Source: Pseudomonadota bacterium
GTDB lineage: Bacteria; Pseudomonadota; Alphaproteobacteria; Micavibrionales; CSBR16-224
Direction of reading: 5' to 3'
Length of the DNA: 64,000 bases
Assembly (NCBI GenBank): GCA_013285465.1
Contig: CP053449.1
Span: forward strand, 2,504,735-2,568,734
This document shows, piece after piece, positions 56,063 to 64,000 of the stretch. The notes beneath the pieces were generated by a model. The model saw nothing but the letters and a program-made list of their open reading frames with translations, was not told the origin of the DNA and made no database searches. The position numbers and the translations under genes were made by a program. How positions within the stretch are numbered: position 1 is the first letter of the stretch; each line of letters opens with the position of its first letter.

Positions 56063-57037
56063 ATGAAAAAATTTCTGGGAACATTTCTGATACTGGCAGG
56101 GCTGGGTGCCGCATTCTTTTTTGCGTGGAAACATTACCTGTACAAAGCCCCGCCGCTGACGGTAACGCCGCAGCGCGGCGCGATTGTGCAGGCGGTTTAC
56201 GCAACAGGCGAGGTCGAGCCCGTACACTGGGCAAAAGTCTCTACACAAGTGCCGGGACGCATCGAAAGCGTTTTGGTCGAAGAAGGCGATAACGTCACCG
56301 CAGGACAACCGCTCGCCGAAATCGAAAACCATGTCGAACGCGCCCGCATCGCGGAATTCGAAGCACGGTTGCAATATCTTGAAAAAGAGAAAAAACGCAC
56401 GGCGGAATTGATGAAAAAAGGCTTCGCCAGCAAAAGCACTTATGACGCGCTGGTCAGTGACTATGACGCCGTCAAGGCACAGCTGGAATCGCAACATCAC
56501 GTTCTGCACCGCCTCACCGTTACCACACCGCTGGACGGTACTGTCTTGAAACGCGATATTGAGCCCGGCGAAACCGCGACAATGGTCGATATCCTGTTCT
56601 GGATCGGCGATACCGAAAATTTGCGCATCACGGCCGCAGTGGATGAGGAAGATATCGCCCTTGTCCGTACCGGACAAAATGTCCTGATCAAAGCCGACGC
56701 TTTCCCCGATCAGGTGCTGGAAGGTATCGTCACCGAAACCACTCCGAAAGGCGATCCCGTTGATAAGAATTTCCGCCTGCGCGTCAGCCTGCCGGAGGAT
56801 TCACCGCTGATGATTGGTATGACCGTCGAAATCAATATTGTGACAAAACAGGAGGAGAACGCCCTGCTGGTTCCCGCCGGCAGCGTCAAAAACAATCAAA
56901 TCTGGGTCATGGAAAACGGTACAGCCGTCCCCGTCACCGTCAAAACAGGAATCAGCGATACAAGCCGTATCCAGATTCTTGACGGGTTAAAAGGTGATGA
57001 GAATATTCTGGCAACCGTACCTGCAAACGGGGGGTAA
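56063..57037 (+). CDS. Periplasmic adaptor subunit (MacA/HlyD family)
   Basis: The adaptor of a MacAB-type ABC exporter. The 324 residues have an N-terminal helix anchor (about 4-21), a barrel-sandwich domain with VPGRIESVLVEEGDNVTAGQPLAEIE, a short coiled-coil hairpin (about 95-145), and the C-terminal barrel (LRITAAVDEEDIALVRTGQNV). It starts the three-gene operon with permease and ATPase, and is divergent from the GT2 gene. Exported substrate unknown. Confidence 0.9.
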   Translation: MKKFLGTFLILAGLGAAFFFAWKHYLYKAPPLTVTPQRGAIVQAVYATGEVEPVHWAKVSTQVPGRIESVLVEEGDNVTAGQPLAEIENHVERARIAEFEARLQYLEKEKKRTAELMKKGFASKSTYDALVSDYDAVKAQLESQHHVLHRLTVTTPLDGTVLKRDIEPGETATMVDILFWIGDTENLRITAAVDEEDIALVRTGQNVLIKADAFPDQVLEGIVTETTPKGDPVDKNFRLRVSLPEDSPLMIGMTVEINIVTKQEENALLVPAGSVKNNQIWVMENGTAVPVTVKTGISDTSRIQILDGLKGDENILATVPANGG

Positions 57038-57040
57038 GCG

Positions 57041-58297
57041 ATGAATACGGTTCTTGTCATCGGCTGGGAATATTTGAAAAACCGCCGTCGCCAGACTGTG
57101 TTATCCATCGTCGGCGTTATGCTGGGCGTCTCCTTTTTTATCGGCATCGCCAGTATGATGAAAGGCATGCATGATTATTTCATCGAAAAACTGATTGATG
57201 TCGCCCCGCATGTCAAAATCATGGATGAATTCCGCAATCCGCAGCAGCAGCCTGTTTACCAACGTTTTCCCGATGCGGCGGTCGAGCTGCGCGGCATAAA
57301 ACCGCGGGAGGAAATCCGCGGTATTCACTCCGCCCGTTCCATTCTGGAGCGGCTTACGGCGATGGACGGCCTTGCCGTTTCCCCCGTTTTGCAAGGTCAG
57401 GTTTTTTTGCGTTACGGCGGCAAGGATGTTGCGGCAGCGTTAACCGGAATCCGGCCGGAAATGGAACGCCATGCCAGCAATCTGGAACGCGATATGACGC
57501 AGGGCGATTTAAATGCGCTTTTAACCAACAGCAACGGCATTATTATCGGGGAGGAACTCGCCCATAAACTCGGTGCAAGGCTGGGGGCGAAAATTTCCGC
57601 CATTTCCCCTGCCGGCAATACGCGCACAATGAAACTTGTCGGGCTGTTCAATACCGGCGTCACCGAAGTGGACGGCAGCACCGGCTATGCCATGCTGAAA
57701 AAGGTGCAAATTCTGCAAGACAGGGAAAACCGCATCAATCAGATCAATATCCGGCTGCAAAATGTCGATGACGCCACATCTCTTGCCGCTGATCTTGAAA
57801 AACGTTACGGCTACCGCACGGAAAGCTGGCAGGAAACCTTTGCCAATATTTTCGAAATGTTCGTCATTGAAAACATCATCATGTATTCCACGGTCGGCGT
57901 TATTATCATCGTGTCCAGCTTCGGGATTTTCAACATTATCTCGACATCGGTGAATGAAAAAAGTCGCGATATCGCCATTTTAAAATCCATCGGTTTTTCC
58001 GAAGGCGATATCAGAAAAGTGTTCCTGTTTCAGGGTATCGTAATCGGATTGATCGGCTCGATTTTCGGCTGGGTTCTCGGCGCCATGCTGGTGGAAATGC
58101 TGGCCTCCTTCCGTATTGATCTGGGCGAAGAGGTCAATATGCCGATTAAATTCGAAGGCATGCCCGTCTTCCGTTCCGTCTGGCTGTATATCGGCGGCGC
58201 GGTCATGGCAACATTATCCTCCGTCATTTCCGCCTATATTCCGGCGCGAAAAGCCGCCGCGCTTTACCCCGTCGATATTATCCGCGGAGCGGCATAA
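57041..58297 (+). CDS. ABC exporter permease (MacB/FtsX-like)
   Basis: 418 residues: an N-terminal helix (about 18-38), a large periplasmic domain (about 39-280, NLERDMTQGDLNALLTNSNG), and three C-terminal helices with the FtsX signature (EKSRDIAILKSIGFSEGDIRKVFLFQG). It overlaps the ATPase start by one base. This layout is that of MacB-type permeases. Confidence 0.92.
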   Translation: MNTVLVIGWEYLKNRRRQTVLSIVGVMLGVSFFIGIASMMKGMHDYFIEKLIDVAPHVKIMDEFRNPQQQPVYQRFPDAAVELRGIKPREEIRGIHSARSILERLTAMDGLAVSPVLQGQVFLRYGGKDVAAALTGIRPEMERHASNLERDMTQGDLNALLTNSNGIIIGEELAHKLGARLGAKISAISPAGNTRTMKLVGLFNTGVTEVDGSTGYAMLKKVQILQDRENRINQINIRLQNVDDATSLAADLEKRYGYRTESWQETFANIFEMFVIENIIMYSTVGVIIIVSSFGIFNIISTSVNEKSRDIAILKSIGFSEGDIRKVFLFQGIVIGLIGSIFGWVLGAMLVEMLASFRIDLGEEVNMPIKFEGMPVFRSVWLYIGGAVMATLSSVISAYIPARKAAALYPVDIIRGAA

Positions 58298-59007
58298 TGA
58301 CAAAACCCGCTTCCGCATCTCCGGCGATCGAACTCAGGAACGTCACCCGCATTCTGACGCGGGAAGTCATCCCCGTCACTTTGGTCAAAGACATCAACTG
58401 CCGTATCGAAGCGGGGGAATTCGTGTCCGTCACCGGCCCGTCCGGCTCAGGAAAATCCTCTCTGATGTATCTGATCGGCCTGCTTGACAAACCGACGGAG
58501 GGACAGGTCTTTATTGACGGCTTCGACACCTCGACTGCCAACAAAAAACAGCTGGAAAAAATCCGCTTGGAAAAAATCGGTTTCGTCTTTCAGTTTCACT
58601 TCCTGCTGGAGGAATTTACGGTGCTGGAGAATATCATGCTGCCGATGCGCAAATTGGGGAAATTATCCGCCGCGGCAATGAAGGAACGGGCGGAAATGCT
58701 GCTGGCCCATTTCGGGCTGGAAGGCGCAGGGCGTAAAAAACCCGGACAACTATCGGGGGGAGAACGCCAGCGCGTTGCCGTCGCCCGCGCCATGGCAAAT
58801 GACCCGCTGATTATTCTGGCAGATGAACCCTCGGGGAATCTGGACACCAAAAACGCCGATATTGTTTTCAAGCTGTTTGAAAAACTGGTGAAGGAGGAAA
58901 ATAAAACCGTCCTGACCATCACCCATGACCCCGCACTTGCCGCACGCGCACAGCGGCGCATCCATATCGTCGACGGAAAAATCACCACGGAAAAATCATC
59001 ACCGTGA
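58297..59007 (+). CDS. ABC exporter ATPase (LolD/MacB-like)
   Basis: The 236-residue ATPase has Walker A GPSGSGKS (47-54), Q-loop region (FVFQFHFLLEEFTVLEN), signature QLSGGERQRVAVARAM, Walker B LIILADEPSGNLD and the H-loop THDPALAA. It powers the adaptor-permease pair upstream. The end overlaps the convergent acyltransferase gene by nine bases. Confidence 0.94.
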   Translation: MTKPASASPAIELRNVTRILTREVIPVTLVKDINCRIEAGEFVSVTGPSGSGKSSLMYLIGLLDKPTEGQVFIDGFDTSTANKKQLEKIRLEKIGFVFQFHFLLEEFTVLENIMLPMRKLGKLSAAAMKERAEMLLAHFGLEGAGRKKPGQLSGGERQRVAVARAMANDPLIILADEPSGNLDTKNADIVFKLFEKLVKEENKTVLTITHDPALAARAQRRIHIVDGKITTEKSSP

Positions 59008-60099
59008 AAAAGTAAGCTTTCCGGCAGAAAAAACCCGCCTGAACCAGCCCAGCCGCCGTTCGGAAATTTCCGCCGCGGCAAAACACAACAGCAGCACCGC
59101 AAACAATAACCCGCCCTGCCGCGCATATTTTTCCATCTCCTCCGGAAGCAGCGCATCAAAAAACTGCAGCGCCGGATAATGCAGGATATAAATCGTAAAT
59201 GTCGCCCCCGCACACCATTTCACTATAACTGCCGTACGCGCACCGATATTATAATCTTTCCGCTGCGCCAATGCCGCCACACCGATCAGATGCAGTGCCA
59301 CAAAAGCCCCGATCAGCATATTCCACAAAAATTCATCGGAAAATCCGAACAAGGCTTTCACAATAACTTGCCCGAAAACAGCCTCCGTTCCCGCCAGCAG
59401 AATATGCGGCAGTCCCGCCCAAAGACAGCCGGCATAAAGCAGCACCGGCACAATTACCGCCGCCCATGCCTGCGACACTGTCAGCGGCACATCCTGTTTT
59501 ATCAGTTTGTAAACCGCCATTCCCAGCAGCCAGACCGGAAAAAGCAACAGCACGGAAATACCCGCCACAAAACAGAATAAAACCAGCAACCCCGCGCGCA
59601 AGCCGCCGCGCAGATAAAAGGCCGCCCCGAAAATCAGATAATAGGCGGCTTCATAGCTTAGTGACCAATAAGGCCCGTTTGTACCGATTCTGAACCCCAG
59701 CAGCCCCCATTCATTACTGAATGTCCAGCCGCGCAGTAATTGCTGCCAGACCGGCGCAGGATTATACCACCAGCCGTCATAAACAGCCGGCGCAATAGAG
59801 CTGCCAAAGCGATCCATCAAAACCGTCAGCATCAGTGCCGGAATAACAACGGAATAAAGCCGCGTTGCACGGCTGAAAGCATATTGCCGCAGCGTTTTAT
59901 CCTTCACTTCCGCCGTATAGGAAATCACCAGACCCGACAGCACAAAAAAGAACACCACCGCATCACTGCCCAGATTCAAGTCACGGATAAAAAGATAATC
60001 ACCATCGGTAAAACGCGGATAGGCAAAATGTGACACCAGCACCAGCAATGCGGCAAGAAAACGGAGCAGATCAAGATAAAGGGAAAAGAAACGCGTCAT
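58999..60099 (-). CDS. Acyltransferase 3 family protein (OafA-like)
   Basis: The 366-residue membrane protein has about ten helices and the family start FFSLYLDLLRFLAALLVLVSHFAYPRF, with catalytic-type His (SHFAYP) and the RATRLYSVVIPAL block. Members add acetyl or other acyl groups to surface polysaccharides or peptidoglycan. The stop of the hydroxylase gene upstream overlaps the start by ATGA, so they form a pair. The acceptor is unknown. Confidence 0.89.
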   Translation of the reverse strand: MTRFFSLYLDLLRFLAALLVLVSHFAYPRFTDGDYLFIRDLNLGSDAVVFFFVLSGLVISYTAEVKDKTLRQYAFSRATRLYSVVIPALMLTVLMDRFGSSIAPAVYDGWWYNPAPVWQQLLRGWTFSNEWGLLGFRIGTNGPYWSLSYEAAYYLIFGAAFYLRGGLRAGLLVLFCFVAGISVLLLFPVWLLGMAVYKLIKQDVPLTVSQAWAAVIVPVLLYAGCLWAGLPHILLAGTEAVFGQVIVKALFGFSDEFLWNMLIGAFVALHLIGVAALAQRKDYNIGARTAVIVKWCAGATFTIYILHYPALQFFDALLPEEMEKYARQGGLLFAVLLLCFAAAEISERRLGWFRRVFSAGKLTFSR

Positions 60100-61073
60100 T
60101 TTTTCTTTCTCCGCCGTTTCAGCGCTTTCCAGCTATCACGGAACGGCACCAGCAAAGCCGTTTTCAATGTCGGATGCGGCTGCGCAATTCTTTCATTCGA
60201 CGTACTGCTTTTGGAAATGCCGAATTGCAGATCCTCACGTCCGGCAGGAATATAGATCGTCCCGAAAATCCAGTCCCAAAGGGCGAAAATTTCGCCGTAA
60301 TTTTTATTATGATGCCGCGGTTCCAGCGAATGATGGATTTGATGTTGTGCGGGGGAAATAAAAATTTTCTCCCAAAACGGCCCATAGCTGAACCAGATAT
60401 GGCTGTGCCGGAAATTCGACCCCAGCGCATTAAACAGAAAATAAAAGATATTCACACCGGCAATCAGCGTCAACTGTATTTGCCCAACCAGAAACACCAG
60501 CGCCAGACCGGAAAAAATACCGACAAAGATATTTTTTACAAAGCTTGAAATCAGATCATAAACCGGATGTTTGCGATACACCGTCACCGGTGTCATCACC
60601 TCTGCGCTGTGATGTACGGCATGGAACGGCCAGAACACCGGCAGCTCGTGATGCAAACGATGCACCCAGTAAACGCAAAAATCACGAATAAGGGTAATCA
60701 CAATTGTCACCAGCAACACCCGCCCGACTGTCAAAGGCTTTGCCGAAACCTCGCCGCCGACCGCCAGAATCGTCAACCCCGCAAACAGCGTCATCACCAC
60801 GATCATATTAAAGGCTTTCGCCGCCGTCAGAACCTGTCCCAGCAGAAATAATTTAATATCGGTGATATGCGAGGGGTGAAAATAAACATCTTTGGGAAAC
60901 AGCCATTTGAAAAACCCCTGCCCGTCATGCAGACCGCGCCGCCTGTGATAAAGATAAAGCAAAAACGCCATCACAAAAAACGGCAAAAGGTAAAGCGGAT
61001 GAAAGCGCAAATCAGGGTCGATCAGCGCGGATAAAAATGACAGGAAATGGTCAAGCGGGCTTTGCTGTTCCAT
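60096..61073 (-). CDS. Sterol desaturase / fatty acid hydroxylase family protein
   Basis: An iron-dependent membrane oxygenase. The 325 residues carry the His clusters of the family: HRLHH and HAVHHS in the middle, and HQIHHS further on, with several membrane helices (about 28-42, 68-140, and others). The likely target is a lipid acyl chain. It is coupled by ATGA to the acyltransferase gene and divergent from the dikinase-like gene. No exact substrate can be named. Confidence 0.9.
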   Translation of the reverse strand: MEQQSPLDHFLSFLSALIDPDLRFHPLYLLPFFVMAFLLYLYHRRRGLHDGQGFFKWLFPKDVYFHPSHITDIKLFLLGQVLTAAKAFNMIVVMTLFAGLTILAVGGEVSAKPLTVGRVLLVTIVITLIRDFCVYWVHRLHHELPVFWPFHAVHHSAEVMTPVTVYRKHPVYDLISSFVKNIFVGIFSGLALVFLVGQIQLTLIAGVNIFYFLFNALGSNFRHSHIWFSYGPFWEKIFISPAQHQIHHSLEPRHHNKNYGEIFALWDWIFGTIYIPAGREDLQFGISKSSTSNERIAQPHPTLKTALLVPFRDSWKALKRRRKKK

Positions 61074-61137
61074 CCTGTTATTTTAACATGAAAACTTTAA
61101 GAAAGACCTGTAAATAAATCCCGTGTAAAATATTCCC

Positions 61138-63084
61138 ATGACGATATCCGCAGGAAAGAAACCGTTTTTTATCTTCATCATCACGGCGCTTTTTTGTGCC
61201 GGGTTTCTTTCCGTCGCCCCCGTTTATGCCGAAGCCGCAGAATCTGAAGACCCCGTCTATCTTTCCCGTCTGGAGACGGAGGCACAATGGCTGTCAATCG
61301 CCGCGCGGCCAAAAACCAGCATGGCGGCACGCACGGAAACCATCAAATTTATTTTCACCCGCGACAGCTGGAAACTCTATCTGACCAATACCAAAAAATG
61401 GGATATCCATTACCGTTTTGTCCGCGCCAATATTGATCCGGAATATCCGCATAAGCTGTTCAATAGCCGCGAATATGAATCGCCCGACCGCCGTTATATC
61501 ATGGGCTCTATCAGCCATTATCTGGACGGTGATTTCTGGGCGATGGAAATCGCCCCCAGCGATAATATGTCCGCCGCATTCATCGAAAAAGCCTATCACA
61601 GCCTTGTCAAACGCACCTATTTCGGCAAAAAAATGCGGTTTCACCCGCAATCCCCGACCCATCTTCAGCGCGTGGAAGAGCTGGGCGGCGCAATCCCCGT
61701 CTGGACGATGGATGATTTCCAATCCGCCATTCAATACCAGCCGCTGACGCTGGCAACGGGATACGGCTATCTGCGTTTTCTGCGCGGCAGAATTGACCCC
61801 GCAAGCATCCGCCCCGACCAGATTCTGGTGACGGAATTCGTCCCTGATGATCTGCCTGTCTGTGCGGGGCTGATCACATCACAGCTGCAAGCGCCGCTGG
61901 CGCATATCTCCCTGCTGATGGAGGGGCGGCGCACCGCGAATATGGCTTTGCGCGGCGCGATTGATAATCAGGCCTTGCGGGCGCTGGAAGGCAAATTGGT
62001 CAAACTCACTGTTGACGGGCAGGATTACAGCATCACACCCGCAACGCGGGACGAGGCCAATAGCTGGTGGGCGCAAAACCGCCCGCCGGTGACTGTCACA
62101 CCGCAGCTGATTTCCGCTGATATCGGCCTGCCTGATTTATGCGATACGGGCTTTTCCGATATCGGCGCAATCGGCGGCAAAGCCGCCTATCTTGGCGAGC
62201 TGTGCCAATTGCATGATAAAGGCATTACCATTCCCGGCGGTTTTGTGATCCCCGTCCATCATTATATAAGCCATATGCAGGCAACGGGGATTGATACCCT
62301 CATCAACGGCTTGATCAAATCCGAGGGGCTGCGTTATGCCCGCCCGGCGGAGGTACAGCTTTATAATATCCAATCCGCCATCAAAACCATGCCCGTCTCG
62401 CAAAAACTGCTGCGTGATATTCAGACGCGGATGCGTGCTTTCGGCGCGAAAAAAGTTATTCTGCGCTCCAGCGCCAATGCCGAGGATATTCAAGGCTTCA
62501 CAGGTGCAGGGCTGTACCGTTCAAAAGTCATTTCCGCCGATGCGGATGAAAAACAGATCGCCGCCGCTCTCCGCGCCGTTTGGGGCAGTCTCTGGAATAT
62601 CCGCGCCTATCGCGAACGCGTCTGGTACCGCATTGATAATGACGCCACGGCGATGGCGGTGATCGTCCAGCCTTTTGTCAGTGATGTTGTTGCCAATGGC
62701 GTTGCCGTCACCGCCAACCCGTTCCACCACCGCAGACCGGGGCATTTTATCAATGCCCAGACCATGGCGGGCAATATCACAGGCGCAACCGGCACGGCAA
62801 CACCGGAATCACTCATTGTTTATACTTTCACCGATGAACTTGAAACCGTACTGTTTTCCCGCAGCTCCCTCAATGGCGGCAAACCGATCTTGTCGGAACA
62901 AAATCTGGAAACCCTGACCGGCCATCTGGAGGACATCCATAAATTCTTCATCCCCACCCGCAAAGGCAGCGGCGACCCGCGCGCCATGGATGTGGAATTT
63001 CTGCTGCACAAAGACGGGCATTTCACCTTTCTGCAAGCCCGCCCCTATACCGTAGATTTCCGCTCGAAGGAGGAAGAAGAATGA
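61138..63084 (+). CDS. Exported glucan-water-dikinase / PEP synthase-like protein
   Basis: The 648 residues start with a signal peptide (cut near A31, VYA-EA). A unique N-terminal part leads to a swivelling phospho-His domain with H256 (APLAHISLLMEGRRTANMAL), then a C-terminal ATP-grasp domain (about 345-640) with VILRSSANAEDIQGFTGAGLY and LQARP near the end. His domain before ATP-grasp, and the RSSxNxED-x-x-G-[FY]-x-GAGLY stretch, match glucan water dikinases rather than PEP synthase. Export is odd, since ATP is scarce outside the cytoplasm. The next gene overlaps by ATGA. The substrate is unknown. Confidence 0.8.
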   Translation: MTISAGKKPFFIFIITALFCAGFLSVAPVYAEAAESEDPVYLSRLETEAQWLSIAARPKTSMAARTETIKFIFTRDSWKLYLTNTKKWDIHYRFVRANIDPEYPHKLFNSREYESPDRRYIMGSISHYLDGDFWAMEIAPSDNMSAAFIEKAYHSLVKRTYFGKKMRFHPQSPTHLQRVEELGGAIPVWTMDDFQSAIQYQPLTLATGYGYLRFLRGRIDPASIRPDQILVTEFVPDDLPVCAGLITSQLQAPLAHISLLMEGRRTANMALRGAIDNQALRALEGKLVKLTVDGQDYSITPATRDEANSWWAQNRPPVTVTPQLISADIGLPDLCDTGFSDIGAIGGKAAYLGELCQLHDKGITIPGGFVIPVHHYISHMQATGIDTLINGLIKSEGLRYARPAEVQLYNIQSAIKTMPVSQKLLRDIQTRMRAFGAKKVILRSSANAEDIQGFTGAGLYRSKVISADADEKQIAAALRAVWGSLWNIRAYRERVWYRIDNDATAMAVIVQPFVSDVVANGVAVTANPFHHRRPGHFINAQTMAGNITGATGTATPESLIVYTFTDELETVLFSRSSLNGGKPILSEQNLETLTGHLEDIHKFFIPTRKGSGDPRAMDVEFLLHKDGHFTFLQARPYTVDFRSKEEEE

Positions 63085-63461
63085 ACAGTGAAGATAATAA
63101 AGAAATTCCCAGACTTGCAGGCGGCTATATCGGAACGGAGATTGATGAAAAATGGTGGCGCCGCTATAAAGAAAACGGTTTTTTTATGCGCGGCAACGGC
63201 GAGGGAGAATTGACAGAGGATGGATTATCCTTTCGCCGCTATCTGACAAAAGACCCGCTTATCATCCCTTATAAAAATATAACAGGCATTACATTCGGCA
63301 AATGGCATGCGGGTAAATGGCTTGCAGGCAAACCCGTTTTGAAACTGCATTGGACTGCGGAAGGTGACGCGCGAAAGCTCTGCGCGGGTTTTTATTTCAA
63401 ACTATCCGAAAATCAATTGCAGCGGCTGGTTGAAACCATAAAGAAAAAGGCCAATATATAA
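63081..63461 (+). CDS. Hypothetical protein coupled to the dikinase-like gene
   Basis: 126 residues without a known family; a beta-rich, possibly PH/GRAM-like domain (GEGELTEDGLSFRRYL, then IPYKNITGITFGKWHAGKW) ending in a basic helix. The start overlaps the dikinase-like stop (ATGA), so it is translationally coupled. No signal peptide. Confidence 0.7.
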   Translation: MNSEDNKEIPRLAGGYIGTEIDEKWWRRYKENGFFMRGNGEGELTEDGLSFRRYLTKDPLIIPYKNITGITFGKWHAGKWLAGKPVLKLHWTAEGDARKLCAGFYFKLSENQLQRLVETIKKKANI

Positions 63462-63467
63462 AAACGG

Positions 63468-63755
63468 TTATCGATAAAAAGCGACGGAAAAGCTGACCTC
63501 GCCCAACGGCTTCACATGATGCAGCACCTGCGGTTCGACAACGCCGTTATAACCGGAGCGCAGAATATGTTTTTCAGACGTGCCGATCACATATTCCAGT
63601 TCCCCGTCCACAACTTCAATCACACCCCAAACACCCTCCTTTGTCCGGTGATTTTTTAAAAAACCGGGCGGGAGCGTTTTCTCCGTATAAACAGGCGTTC
63701 GACTGTAAAATGTCACATTATCCGGAAGGTCCCTCATCACTCCCCCCATTTTCAC
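63468..63755 (-). CDS. DUF1971 (cupin-like) domain protein
   Basis: 95 residues with the family layout: a beta-barrel including LPPGFLKNHRTKEGVWGVIEVVDGELEYV and VVEPQVLHHVKPLG, ending SFSVAFYR. Related domains occur with TehB-type tellurite methyltransferases; alone, the function is unknown. It is convergent with the gene before it. In-frame Met residues lie at 1, 3 and 7, so the exact start is open. Confidence 0.8.
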   Translation of the reverse strand: MKMGGVMRDLPDNVTFYSRTPVYTEKTLPPGFLKNHRTKEGVWGVIEVVDGELEYVIGTSEKHILRSGYNGVVEPQVLHHVKPLGEVSFSVAFYR

Positions 63756-64000
63756 CGCACCTTTCCTACTATAACAATTTTTATTTAATTTTTAGATAAT
63801 AGGTTGTATTTTTTAAGCGTGAGAGCTTTGCTTTGCCGTGATACGACATTCACTTAAAAGCCGCGCTATAAAACTATGGTAGCGTTTTTACGCTTCATTA
63901 CCAAATCTTTTTTGCGACCGGAACCTTATCGCAGCCTAAAATAAAATACTCTCATTATGGGAGTGTTTTCTGTGATAGGAGGGTGGGATTATTTTGCGGC
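63756..64000. other. Window end: AT-rich, no gene seen
   Basis: No credible ORF or RNA gene is seen. A hairpin with arms AAAATACTC (63943-63951) and GAGTGTTTT (63961-63969), flanked by A and T runs, could end a transcript from either side. A gene may begin beyond the window. Confidence 0.5.

Overview
The window reads as a chromosomal segment of a Gram-negative alphaproteobacterium with roughly even base composition. The evidence is the order bamD-recN-ligA, the block priA / transaldolase / DUF484 / xerC, a BamD lipoprotein, OmpA-type and LemA envelope proteins, tRNA genes with encoded CCA, and a DotM/DotL (IcmP/IcmO) coupling pair. No species can be named from sequence alone; predatory or host-associated lineages such as the Micavibrio group are possible but unproven.

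Layout. 1-6.5 kb: the 3' part of metG, a guanidinium exporter (gdx/sugE) behind a guanidine-II riboswitch, a MaoC hydratase, an OmpA-like lipoprotein, and nrdA-nrdB behind NrdR and DnaA boxes. 6.5-12.4 kb: an envelope operon DUF2207-LemA-DUF2207-DUF2207. 12.5-16.4 kb: unknown membrane/Sel1 proteins, an FAD monooxygenase and tRNA-Thr. 16.6-21.1 kb: DotM, a small membrane protein and DotL, the coupling module of a type IVB secretion system; the DotL tail carries four copies of a W-x-D-[IV]-I-G motif. 21.3-25.9 kb: long HPF, two paralogous alpha/beta hydrolases, an HD hydrolase and small proteins. 26-30.7 kb: ligA, recN, bamD. 30.8-37 kb: a HExxH protein, priA, transaldolase, a frameshifted DUF484 gene and xerC. 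37-43.2 kb: a TDT transporter with a NarL-type two-component system, then a short Met-rich leader ORF with a terminator ahead of an FAD/NAD(P) protein and an AhpD-like protein. 43.3-49.7 kb: tRNA-Cys, a DpnI-like nuclease domain, a glycerophosphodiesterase, a DUF4173 / OmpR-type two-component operon, and an atpH gene with no atpA beside it. 49.7-52.1 kb: small unknown genes, tRNA-Asn and an AT-rich insert. 52.1-64 kb: a TPR/GT41 (OGT-like) glycosyltransferase with a GT2-like partner, a three-gene ABC exporter, an acyltransferase, a sterol-desaturase-type hydroxylase, an exported glucan-water-dikinase-like protein and small genes.

How the parts relate. Replication and repair (ligA, recN, priA, xerC) and dNTP synthesis (nrdAB) form the housekeeping core. 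Envelope biogenesis and modification (bamD, OmpA-like, DUF2207/LemA, hydrolases, ABC exporter, acyltransferase, desaturase-type enzyme, GT41) is the second theme. The most unusual signals are the repeated tryptophan motif in the DotL tail, the Met-rich leader attenuator, the DpnI-like domain beside tRNA-Cys, and the exported dikinase-like protein. All functional statements are homology inferences by reading; no database search was run.
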